Below are positions 51,987 to 59,757 of a stretch of 64,000 nucleotides of DNA, in pieces. Both the position numbers and the translations under genes were made by a program. Position 1 is the first letter of the stretch, and every line of letters starts with the position of its first letter. The stretch is from Desulfuromonadaceae bacterium. Lineage in GTDB: Bacteria > Desulfobacterota > Desulfuromonadia > Desulfuromonadales > JAHYIW01. The notes beneath the pieces are model-generated. The model was not told where the DNA came from. It saw nothing but the letters and a program-made list of their open reading frames with translations, and made no database searches. Location of the stretch: NCBI GenBank assembly GCA_019429445.1, contig JAHYIW010000020.1, positions 1 to 64,000 on the forward strand, written 5' to 3'.

Positions 51987-53471
51987 TTACACCACAAAGC
52001 TCCCCGGTTCTACCTCCCGTACCTGCCCCAGCGCTGCCAAAGTTTCGAGCAACTCACCAACCTTGTCGGCGCGGGCGCGCTGGAAGGTGCGGGCGAGGGT
52101 TTCGGCGGTGATCGGGGCGGCGGCGCTGGCGAGGGCGGCGCGGACGGCTTGCACCTGCTCGGGAAGGGTTTTGGGCCAGAGAAGTTTGGCTTTGGGGGCG
52201 ATTTTAACGGCCTCTTCGCCGAGGTTAAAGTCGTCTTGAATGGTGATCTGAGCGCCGTGTGGCTGCTGGTATTCGGGACGCAGCCAGCGGATCAGGCCTT
52301 GCTCTTCTTCTCGTGCGCGTTCGCGGTTGAGGGCGACGACCTTTTCGAGGATTTCGGCGTCGTTGAGGGTGGCGGGCCAGCCGTAGGCGGCAAAGACGGC
52401 GGCGTCGAGTTCGTCGTGAAGCTGCTTGAGGATGGCGACCAACCCTTGTTCGTGGATCGTTTTTTCTTTGGCGGTTAAAATCCCCCCCCACCCCCCTTTG
52501 TCAAAGGGGGGTGGGGGGGGGATTTCGGTCTCCCGCAACTTCTCCAGCACGTTGTACATGCCGGTCAGGGTCAGGTCGGGATGCAAGCCCTGCTGGCGTT
52601 TGCGGTGGGCGTCGAGCTGCTCGGCGAGGTTGCGGATGGTCTGCTTTTGCTCGTCGCTGGCGGCGGGGAACAGGAAGGGTTCAAAGCAGCGAGTCTTGTT
52701 GTAGCGGGGATCGTTGCCGACACCCAGATTTCCTCCAGCCGCCAGTGCCCAAACGACGTGGATGTGGCTGGAAAGAACGCCGAGGTGAAAGGTGTCATCG
52801 CTGGCGATGCAAACAAGACCTTGGTCGGGAAGTACGAAACTGTCAAGAAACGTGAAAATACGGTGCTTGGCGGTAAGAATTGTTGCAATGAAACGATTGA
52901 GCCCGACAAAGCTTTCACGCATTCGCGGTTGGTTCTCACCGAGTTGCCACCAATTTTCCCGGTAAGTTGCGCGAGAGTTCTGGTCACGTTCCGGCTTAAC
53001 TCGTTCCATGACCCACTGAAAGACCTCGGGAAAAAGCTTTCTAGCCTCATTTGCACCGAGACCGAACAGGTCAATTACCATCACCCCACGCGACGTGGCG
53101 GTTAGATCTCGCCCGTTCAGGTAGGGGCGAATGTGGGCTTCCAAGCCGGGAATGCGACCAAGACCGCGTTGCTTGCCCTCTTCTGGTGTTACAACGAAAC
53201 CTGTCCCGATCAGCTGTATTCCACGGTTTTCAATCTCTGCGTTTGCCAGTAATGGCTCACAGCCAACTACATTTGCCCCCGCCGTCAGATCCGCATGCAG
53301 AATCCCCCGCTGCGTGGACAGTTCGACAAAAACTCCTTCCCCGTCTCCTCCCCGCTAATCGGTCACCGTGACCAGAGTTCCCACGTCTTCATTCCGCGCC
53401 ACTCGCCCGACGGTCATGGCAATGCGTACCGCCGCATCGACCCAGGGATGATCGAGGATGGCGAAGGCGAT
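51987..53471 (-). pseudogene. DNA methyltransferase C-terminal remnant, class I SAM-dependent (MmeI-like/BREX-like) family
   Basis: Only the target-recognition and C-terminal part of a roughly 900-1000-residue adenine methyltransferase is left. From the right: FAILDHPWVDAAVRIAMTVG, a TAG stop at 53355-53357, then in the same frame [63 protein letters not shown] and [18 protein letters not shown]. The catalytic NPPY domain and SAM site are absent. DHPWVDAAVRIAMT seems to lack a few residues present in relatives. A low-complexity palindrome interrupts the frame at 52478-52525. With the amber codon and no upstream part, it is a decayed gene; the downstream 385-codon frame could still be translated from a TTG. 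Confidence 0.85.
52478..52525. repeat. palindrome inserted in-frame within the methyltransferase remnant
   Basis: AAATCCCCCCCCACCCCCC with TTTG forms one arm, CAAAGGGGGGTGGGG the start of the other. It adds the peptide [14 protein letters not shown] without breaking the frame. The peptide pattern PPFxKGGxGGI is a known signature of a dispersed bacterial palindrome that can insert in genes. Confidence 0.8.
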
Positions 53472-53536
53472 TTGTAGGGGCACCCCTTGCGGGTGCCCAT
53501 CGGCAAGGCGGGCACCCGCAAGGGGTGCCCCTACAA
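53472..53536. repeat. 26-bp perfect inverted repeat at the upstream edge of the methyltransferase remnant
   Basis: Arms start TTGTAGGGGCACCCCTTGCG on the left (53472-53497) and mirror exactly on the right (53511-53536) around a 13-base loop. The TTGTAGGGGCACCCCTTGCG motif is a dispersed palindrome familiar from many genomes. Methyltransferase similarity stops at its left edge on the minus strand, so it marks the breakpoint. Confidence 0.88.
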
Positions 53537-53649
53537 GGTGCTGTTCGATCACCTTCCACAGACCATGCCGGGTTCACCGACCACAGGATAAGGTCGCGGC
53601 TCGTTCCTCGCGCACTCTACCCGTTGTCGTTCGAAACGCAGGTGCCGGT

Positions 53650-53967
53650 CTAACGTTTATGACATTTGATGCAGTTGCCCTTGGCGTTGAAAGCGCGCTC
53701 GCCGTTGTGGCAGATGCCGCAGAGCTTGCCGGCATAAATGGCGTCCATCTTGATCTCGACCGTTCCCTGTTTCATTTTCGGGAAGGTGTCCTTGTTATGA
53801 CATTCCGTGCAGCCTTTAGCGACAGCGTTGTGCTGTTTGCCGTCGAAGATGACTTTTCCCATAGCACTTTTGGTGAATTCGAGTTGGCGACCGGCGGGAA
53901 CAGCACAGGCCAACGCCACAGAGAAGATAACGATGGTCAGGGTCAGGATTATTGATTTCAGCGGCAT
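53650..53967 (-). CDS. three-haem c-type cytochrome, c7-like, periplasmic
   Basis: A 105-residue secreted protein: signal peptide (LTLTIVIFSVALACA) followed by three CxxCH sites, CTECH (53-57), CGICH (83-87) and CIKCH (99-103), with further histidine H46 as a possible axial ligand. Spacing fits the three-haem cytochrome c7-type families abundant in Desulfuromonadales. Role in periplasmic electron transfer is inferred. AAAGGGAGACTATC precedes the ATG. No partner gene is adjacent. Confidence 0.9.
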   Translation of the reverse strand: MPLKSIILTLTIVIFSVALACAVPAGRQLEFTKSAMGKVIFDGKQHNAVAKGCTECHNKDTFPKMKQGTVEIKMDAIYAGKLCGICHNGERAFNAKGNCIKCHKR

Positions 53968-54178
53968 GATAGTCTCCCTTTGACAAAGTGTGGGTGAATG
54001 TTTCAGCGCTACATCATACTTGTGACCGGCAGGTTTTGCAACAGGGAAACGATTGCATCGACCGCGATCGGAGCACGCTGCGCACCCTTATCTGTCCGGA
54101 ATAATTACCGACATCGATTGACACACCCATAAAGCGTGCTTCAACTTGTAGTACAGCTTTATGGTGGAGGTCCGGTCG

Positions 54179-54649
54179 ATGAACATTCAACAGCCTGCTA
54201 CGGATAAACTGGCAACGCGCTCAGGACGATCAGGCGACAACATCGTCATTGTCGGCTGCGGTCGGCTGGGCGCGATGCTGGCCAGTCATTTCAGTCAGCA
54301 CGGCAGCCGCGTTGTGGTGATCGATCGCGACCCTGCTGCTTTTGTGCTCCTTGATGCCGGGTTCAGTGGTTTTCAGGTCTCCGGTGACGCGGTCGAACAT
54401 GATGTGCTGCGCGCAGCCGGTTTGGACGTGGCCAGTTGTCTGCTGGCAGTGACGGAGAAGGACACACTCAACTTGATGGTCGCCCAGGTGGGCAGAACCG
54501 TTTTTGATGTGCCTCAAGTCATCGCCCGGGTCTACGATCCGAAGCACGAAACTCTCTATCGCCGCCTCGGCATCGAAACGATCAGTCCGACCAGCTTGAC
54601 CGCGCGCGAATTTCTGCACCTGGTCAAAGAGCACAGCGAGGTGTCATGA
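54179..54649 (+). CDS. TrkA-N (KtrA-like) potassium-channel regulator, short form
   Basis: A 156-residue Rossmann protein: NIVIVGCGRLGAMLA nucleotide site, VVVIDRDPAAF acidic end of beta-2, and SGDAVEHDVLRAAG. It lacks the C-terminal RCK-C domain of full TrkA. The ATG at 54179 lies behind TGGAGGTCCGGTCG. It overlaps the next gene by four bases, suggesting the two act as a split or paired regulator. First gene of the potassium cluster. Confidence 0.88.
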   Translation: MNIQQPATDKLATRSGRSGDNIVIVGCGRLGAMLASHFSQHGSRVVVIDRDPAAFVLLDAGFSGFQVSGDAVEHDVLRAAGLDVASCLLAVTEKDTLNLMVAQVGRTVFDVPQVIARVYDPKHETLYRRLGIETISPTSLTAREFLHLVKEHSEVS

Positions 54650-55314
54650 GGGTCATTCTGGTCGGCGGCGGGCGCATTCTTTACTACCTGGCCCGGCAAT
54701 TTTCCCGCAAACAGTTTGCCGTGCAGATCGTCACCACGTCGCCTGAAGAGGCACGCGAACTCTCGCAGCGTCTCAATCAACCGGTTCTGGTTGGTGACGC
54801 CACCGATCCGGGTATCCTCGAGGGGGCCGGTGCCTGGCGAGCCGATGTAGTCCTGGCACTGACACCGAACGACGAGGATAATCTGGTCGTGTGCCAGATT
54901 GCCAGTCAGATATATCAGGTTCCGCGCACCATCGCTTTGGTCAATGACCCGGAAAACGAAGAGGTTTTCCGCCAGCTCAAGGTGTCTGTCGCTATTTCCA
55001 CGACCCGGATTATGTCGGTTATTCTCGAAGAACAGGCGGGGTTCGAAGAGATCGGAAAATTGATTTCGGTCGCCGAGGGACACGTTTCTGTTGCCGAAAT
55101 TGTGCTGCGTGAAGATTCGCCCGCAGCCGGGGAGACCATCATGTCGCTCACTCTGCCGGGGGAGGTGCTCATCGGCGGGATTATTCGCTCCGGAAAGGTG
55201 TTGATCCCCAAGGGGGAGAGTCAGCTGCATGGGGGCGACCGGTTGATCCTCATTGCCACGGAAGAGAGCATGGATAAAGCGGTGCGCAGCCTGGTCGGAG
55301 ACGATGCCAAATGA
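54646..55314 (+). CDS. trkA: TrkA potassium-uptake regulator with RCK-C domain
   Basis: A 222-residue regulator: VILVGGGRILYYLARQFS Rossmann motif, VGDATDPGILEGAG, then a C-terminal RCK-C domain (about 140-218, GETIMSLTLPGEVLIGGIIR). It binds nucleotides and gates the adjoining TrkH. ATGA overlaps with both neighbours show tight translational coupling in the order TrkA-N, TrkA, TrkH. Confidence 0.92.
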   Translation: MRVILVGGGRILYYLARQFSRKQFAVQIVTTSPEEARELSQRLNQPVLVGDATDPGILEGAGAWRADVVLALTPNDEDNLVVCQIASQIYQVPRTIALVNDPENEEVFRQLKVSVAISTTRIMSVILEEQAGFEEIGKLISVAEGHVSVAEIVLREDSPAAGETIMSLTLPGEVLIGGIIRSGKVLIPKGESQLHGGDRLILIATEESMDKAVRSLVGDDAK

Positions 55315-56819
55315 ACGACCTGCGCTACCGGAACTACCTGCGCGGGCGCTATCGCACCCTGTGCGGCTATAGCGGTTATCTCTTCATCCTGCTGGGCCTG
55401 ATCATTCTTACGCCCCTCCTGTTGCTCGGTTGCTACCCCGCCGAAATGTGGCTGGTGCCGGGCTTTCTGCTCCCCGGATGCAGCCTGGTCCTTTGCGGGA
55501 CGCTACTTTACGTCGCGTTTCGCCCTCAGCCAGATGCCGTCGTTACGCATGCCGATGGCGCTGTTGTCGTAATGATCACCTGGTGCACGGCGATTATCGG
55601 CGGTGCCGTGCCTTTTGTCTGGGCCGGTCATGATGTCACGCATGCCGTGTTTGAATCGACCAGCGGTTGGACGACTACCGGACTTTCCGTTGTCGATGTG
55701 CGCAGTACCTCGCTGCTGCTGTTGTTTTTTCGCAGTCTCATGCAGCTGAGCGGTGGTGCCGGTCTGGCCATTCTGATGCTGAGTGCCATTACCGGTCCGG
55801 CAGGTGTGGTTTTAAGTATGGCGGAGGGGCGTTCGGAACAGCTGGTTCCACAGGTGCGGCAATCGGCCCGGTTGGTGTTGATCCTCTATAGCGTTTATCT
55901 GCTGGGGGGGATTGTGGCCCTCAAACTTGCCGGGATGAACTGGTTTGATGCGGTTAACCATGCCTGTTGCGCGGTTTCCACGGGAGGGTTTTCAACGCAA
56001 ATCGAGTCGATCCGCTTCTGGAACAGTCCCGTGATCGAGGCGATCATCATGGTGTTGATGGTCTTCGGGGCGACGAATTTTATGACCGGATATGCCCTCT
56101 GGCGGGGGCGGTGGTGGGCCGTGCTGCGCAACGGTGAAGTGCGCATGACTGCGGGGCTGATCCTGTTGACCGGCGGAATCCTGCTGTGCGGCGTCCTGCT
56201 GCAGGCCGATCAGCCGCTGCGGGTTGCAATTTTTCAGGCGGTCAGTGCGCTCACTACCACCGGCTATGCGACGACCGGGTTTGAGGGCTGGAACAGCCTT
56301 GGCTGGCTGGTCCTCATTGTGCTGATGTTGATCGGGGGTGGCACCGGCTCAACGGCGGGCGGGATCAAGCAGCACCGTCTTTATCTGCTGTTCAAGGGGA
56401 TCAGAAAAGAGTTCCACGAAATCTTTCTGCCGCCTGGAAGCTGTTCCGAACAAAGGGTCTGGATCGGTGACAGTCAGCGTTTTCTCTCGGCAAGAACCTT
56501 GAGCAAAGCGGTCATGTACATCGCTCTTTATCTCCTCACCTGGTTGGCCGGCGGCTGTGCTCTGGCGGCTTACGGATATCCCCTGGCAGACAGCCTGTTC
56601 GAGTTTGCCAGTGCGCTCGGTACGGTCGGTCTTTCTGTCGGGGTGACATCGCCGACAGCTCCTGACGGGCTGTTGTGGGTGCAGATTGCCGGCATGCTGC
56701 TCGGTCGACTGGAGTTTTTTGTTCTTTTCCGGGGCGTCATCAAGCTATGGCGAGACTTGCCAAATTTGTTAACCAGGCGTACGCTGGGCGACCTGAAAAA
56801 TCAGGTTGAAGTTGATTAG
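55311..56819 (+). CDS. trkH: TrkH-type potassium channel/transporter (first)
   Basis: A 502-residue integral membrane protein with four pore repeats. Selectivity-filter regions are seen at TSGWTTTGLSVVD, AVSTGGFSTQIES, LTTTGYATTGFEGW and ALGTVGLSVGVTS. Ten or so helices. Its gene overlaps trkA by four bases. It carries potassium across the inner membrane under control of the two upstream TrkA-type proteins. Confidence 0.94.
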   Translation: MNDLRYRNYLRGRYRTLCGYSGYLFILLGLIILTPLLLLGCYPAEMWLVPGFLLPGCSLVLCGTLLYVAFRPQPDAVVTHADGAVVVMITWCTAIIGGAVPFVWAGHDVTHAVFESTSGWTTTGLSVVDVRSTSLLLLFFRSLMQLSGGAGLAILMLSAITGPAGVVLSMAEGRSEQLVPQVRQSARLVLILYSVYLLGGIVALKLAGMNWFDAVNHACCAVSTGGFSTQIESIRFWNSPVIEAIIMVLMVFGATNFMTGYALWRGRWWAVLRNGEVRMTAGLILLTGGILLCGVLLQADQPLRVAIFQAVSALTTTGYATTGFEGWNSLGWLVLIVLMLIGGGTGSTAGGIKQHRLYLLFKGIRKEFHEIFLPPGSCSEQRVWIGDSQRFLSARTLSKAVMYIALYLLTWLAGGCALAAYGYPLADSLFEFASALGTVGLSVGVTSPTAPDGLLWVQIAGMLLGRLEFFVLFRGVIKLWRDLPNLLTRRTLGDLKNQVEVD

Positions 56820-56881
56820 CTTTTTGCTTAGTAACCAGCACCCGTTCGGTTGTGTCATGCAGTGAAGGGTTTATTGGCAAC

Positions 56882-58264
56882 ATGCAGAGTTTTGCGCTGC
56901 TGGGCAGGTTGAAAAAATTTTCCCCTGCCCAGGCTTTAATCTTCTATTATGCTACCTCCATTCTGGTCGGGGCGATCCTGCTGGCAACCCCGGCAGCGAC
57001 CAACGGCGATCCGTTGATCTTTCTCGATGCCCTGTTCACCGCCACCTCGGCGCAGTGCGTCACCGGCCTGATTGTAGTCGATACCGGCACGCGGCTCAGC
57101 CTGTTTGGACAAAGCGTCGTTCTGTTGCTGATCCAGATCGGCGGGCTGGGGATCATGACCTTTTCGGTTTACCTGTTTATCTATCTGCGGGTTGGCGTCA
57201 GTGCGCGGGGACGCTGGATTATCAATGAGACGTTGATGCCTTCGCCGATCAGCTCCTGGCGGGAACTGATCAGGGATATTATTGTGCTGACGCTGGTGAT
57301 CGAGGCGGTCGGAGCGCTGCTGCTGTCCTCGACCTTTATCCCGCAACTCGGTTTCTGGCCGGGGCTTTACAGTGCCACCTTTCATTCGATTTCGGCATTT
57401 TGCAACGCCGGTTTTTCACTTTTTTCTGACAGTCTGGTGGGTTATCGCGCCAACGGTCTGGTCAACGCGACGATCATGGTGCTGATTATCCTGGGGGGGA
57501 TCGGTTTTCTGGTTATTCGGGAACTGCTCCAGGTGGGACAGGCGCGAATAAATGGAAAAACAAAAAAAATTAAATTCTCCCTTCACACCAGAATTGTTCT
57601 GGTGACGACGACTTTTTTGATCGTCTATGGCGCGATCGTCATCGGCGCGCTTGAAGCGGACAATGCCTTGGCCGGGATGTCTGTTGCGGAAGGGAGCTGG
57701 ACGGCACTGTTCCAGTCGGTGACAGCCAGAACCGCCGGGTTCAATACGATTGACCTCAGCGCTTTTCGGGTGCCGACGCTGTTTTTGATAATTTTTCTGA
57801 TGTTTATCGGCGCGTCTCCCGGTTCCGCTGGCGGGGGGGTGAAGACGACCAGCCTGGCGTTGTTCTTTGCGATTTTTTACAGCCGCCTCAAAGGTAATCC
57901 GCACACCAGTCTGTTTCGGCGCACCCTTCCCGACGACGCCATCACCAAAGCACTGGCCCTGGTGATTCTGGCGATTATCCTGGTCGCCCTGGCGTTGTTC
58001 GGTTTATTGATTGTCCAGGCGCCCGATCTGGCTCACGAGGGGCAGCGGGAATTTTTAAATTACCTGTTTGAAACATTTTCGGCGTTCGGTACGGTTGGTC
58101 TGTCGATCGGGGCGACCGCCAAGTTGAATGCAGCGGGCAAGATCATTATCATTCTGTTGATGTTTGTTGGCAGGGTCGGCTTGTTGACCATGGCCTTTGC
58201 CATCGCCGGACGCACCCAACGTTTCGCGCCGCGCTATGCAGAAGAAAACATCATGATCGGCTGA
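56882..58264 (+). CDS. ktrB: KtrB/TrkH-type potassium channel (second)
   Basis: A 460-residue channel of the shorter KtrB form: start MQSFALLGRLKKFSPAQALI, filter segments TSAQCVTGLIVVDTG, SISAFCNAGFSLFSDS, TARTAGFNTIDLSAF and AFGTVGLSIGATA, each with the filter Gly. The ATG at 56882 fits homologues better than the GTG at 56852. Its own regulator follows 20 bp downstream, so this looks like a separate Ktr system joined to the Trk genes. Confidence 0.9.
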   Translation: MQSFALLGRLKKFSPAQALIFYYATSILVGAILLATPAATNGDPLIFLDALFTATSAQCVTGLIVVDTGTRLSLFGQSVVLLLIQIGGLGIMTFSVYLFIYLRVGVSARGRWIINETLMPSPISSWRELIRDIIVLTLVIEAVGALLLSSTFIPQLGFWPGLYSATFHSISAFCNAGFSLFSDSLVGYRANGLVNATIMVLIILGGIGFLVIRELLQVGQARINGKTKKIKFSLHTRIVLVTTTFLIVYGAIVIGALEADNALAGMSVAEGSWTALFQSVTARTAGFNTIDLSAFRVPTLFLIIFLMFIGASPGSAGGGVKTTSLALFFAIFYSRLKGNPHTSLFRRTLPDDAITKALALVILAIILVALALFGLLIVQAPDLAHEGQREFLNYLFETFSAFGTVGLSIGATAKLNAAGKIIIILLMFVGRVGLLTMAFAIAGRTQRFAPRYAEENIMIG

Positions 58265-58284
58265 AATTGAGAAGGATAGCGACG

Positions 58285-58941
58285 ATGAAGAAAAAGTTTT
58301 GTGTGATCGGCCTGGGTAACTTTGGTTTCCATGTGGTCGAAACGCTCAACGCGGATGGCCACGAGGTGGTGGCCATCGACTCCGACAAAGATAAGGTGCA
58401 GGGGGTCAAGGATATCTGCGCCTATGCGATTCTCGGTGAGGCGGCGAACAAGGAGTTTCTGGCTGCGCAAGGGGTCCACGAGATGGATGCTGTGGTCGTG
58501 TCCACCGGTGACCGCTCCCACCTGTCGACGCTGATTACCCTTTATCTCAAAGAACTCAAGGTGAAGCGTATTTTCGTCAAGGCCCTCAACGAGGACCATG
58601 GCAGAATCCTCGAACGGGTCGGGGCAACCGATGTCATCTATCCCGAAAAAGATATGGCGCAACGGATCGCGCACACCATGTCCAGCCCCAATGTTCTGGA
58701 GTTTATTCCGCTGGCGGAAGAATATTCCCTGTCAGAAACTGAACCGCCACCACAATTTATCGGCAAGACCCTGGTCGAACTGGATCTGCGCAAAAAATTT
58801 GAGGTTACCGTTATCGCTATCAAGGATGTTTTGACCGATCGATTCATCCCCGCCCCCCCTCCGACCTATATGATCAAGGGGAGTGATGTCCTGATTTTAA
58901 TCGGCAAGACAAATGATGTGGACAAGGCGCTGGCCAAATAA
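58285..58941 (+). CDS. ktrA: KtrA-type potassium-uptake regulator
   Basis: A 218-residue protein: Rossmann motif CVIGLGNFGFHVVETL, VVAIDSDKDKV, YAILGEAANKEFL, then the RCK-C domain (about 135-215, IGKTLVELDLRKKFEVTVIA). GAGAAGGATAGCGACG precedes the ATG. Typical octameric ring partner of KtrB. Third TrkA-like protein in the cluster. Confidence 0.92.
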   Translation: MKKKFCVIGLGNFGFHVVETLNADGHEVVAIDSDKDKVQGVKDICAYAILGEAANKEFLAAQGVHEMDAVVVSTGDRSHLSTLITLYLKELKVKRIFVKALNEDHGRILERVGATDVIYPEKDMAQRIAHTMSSPNVLEFIPLAEEYSLSETEPPPQFIGKTLVELDLRKKFEVTVIAIKDVLTDRFIPAPPPTYMIKGSDVLILIGKTNDVDKALAK

Positions 58942-59078
58942 TTTCCGCCGGGCAACCATTACGAGCGATGTACTTTTTTACTTTCACTTGTTGATGTTCC
59001 TGCGGCGTGATAGATTGATGTCGCTATTTTGGTAAATAGTATATTTTTTCTCCCTAACCGTCAGCGAGTCCACCCTTG

Positions 59079-59462
59079 ATGAAAAGAATCCTGATCGTTG
59101 ATGACAGCCCCACGGTTCTGGCGCAACTGACCGGCGATTTTGAAAATGAGTATGAGGTTGTAACGGCCCTGTCCGGCGAAGAAGCGATTGAAATCCTGGA
59201 AGAACCGGTTCGCGACGATATTTGCTTCAGCAACCTCTTCGACCTGGTTATTACTGATCTCAACATGCCGGGGATGGATGGCTTTGAAGTTGCTGCCTAC
59301 GTGCGTGATAAAAACCGGCAGAACCGTTTTACTCCGGTGATCATGCTGACTTCCGAGAAGATCACCAAGGAGGAGGCCCGCCGTCATGGTTGCGCCGCCT
59401 ACATCTCCAAGGCTGACAAGCCACGGTTGCTGGGGATGGTGCGGATCTTGTTGTCGGCCTGA
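59079..59462 (+). CDS. single-domain response regulator
   Basis: A 127-residue receiver with DDSPTVLAQL at the acidic pocket, phospho-acceptor in VITDLNMPGMDG, VIMLTSEK and YISKADKPR at the conserved Thr/Ser and Lys. CheY-like, with an extra loop between strand 2 and 3 (EEPVRDDICFSNLF). Start ATG at 59079; ribosome-binding site weak. Adjacent to potassium genes but separated by 137 bp; partner kinase unknown. Confidence 0.85.
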   Translation: MKRILIVDDSPTVLAQLTGDFENEYEVVTALSGEEAIEILEEPVRDDICFSNLFDLVITDLNMPGMDGFEVAAYVRDKNRQNRFTPVIMLTSEKITKEEARRHGCAAYISKADKPRLLGMVRILLSA

Positions 59463-59553
59463 TCTTACCGAAAATTTTCGTTACTCGGTCGAAATGATTG
59501 ACAACTGTTTTCCGCTATGCTAACAGAGTGTTACCTTGACGGAGCAGGTTATC

Positions 59554-59655
59554 ATGCGCAAGCTGGAACAGAAATTGAAGCAGGCAACAAGGGTAGCGCG
59601 AGCGTTTCGCGCGGCGGCCGCATCGGTCCGACCGCTACGTTTGCCCGTTGCCTGA
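59554..59655 (+). CDS. possible 33-residue basic peptide
   Basis: MRKLEQKLKQATRVARAFRA with a tail AAAASVRPLRLPVA, rich in Arg, Lys and Ala and able to form an amphipathic helix. CGGAGCAGGTTATC is a good ribosome-binding site at the right distance, and a terminator follows 30 bp after the stop. Below the usual length cutoff; may be a small membrane-active or RNA-binding peptide, or chance. No family known. Confidence 0.4.
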   Translation: MRKLEQKLKQATRVARAFRAAAASVRPLRLPVA

Positions 59656-59684
59656 ACGTCCGCCTGCGTACGTTGAAAATAACT

Positions 59685-59713
59685 AAGGCCATGGGTTATC
59701 CCATGGCCTTTTT
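59685..59713 (+). terminator. rho-independent terminator before the aminotransferase gene
   Basis: Perfect 11-bp stem AAGGCCATGGG/CCCATGGCCTT with loop TTAT, followed by TTT. It closes the unit containing the possible small peptide and isolates the aminotransferase, whose start is 45 bp further on. Confidence 0.9.
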
Positions 59714-59757
59714 GATTCGGGCCGGGGCGTATCCGGCTGATCACCAGGGGAAAGATC

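Noticed and set aside
51987-53144. Calling the 385-codon frame an intact gene
   Set aside because: Its only start would be a TTG inside a conserved block; homologous sequence continues upstream in the same frame up to and beyond the amber codon, so it is part of a decayed larger gene.
53541-53649. Search for the missing N-terminal half of the methyltransferase beyond the 53472-53536 palindrome
   Set aside because: None of the three minus-strand frames there resembles methyltransferase sequence; the remainder of the gene is gone from this locus.
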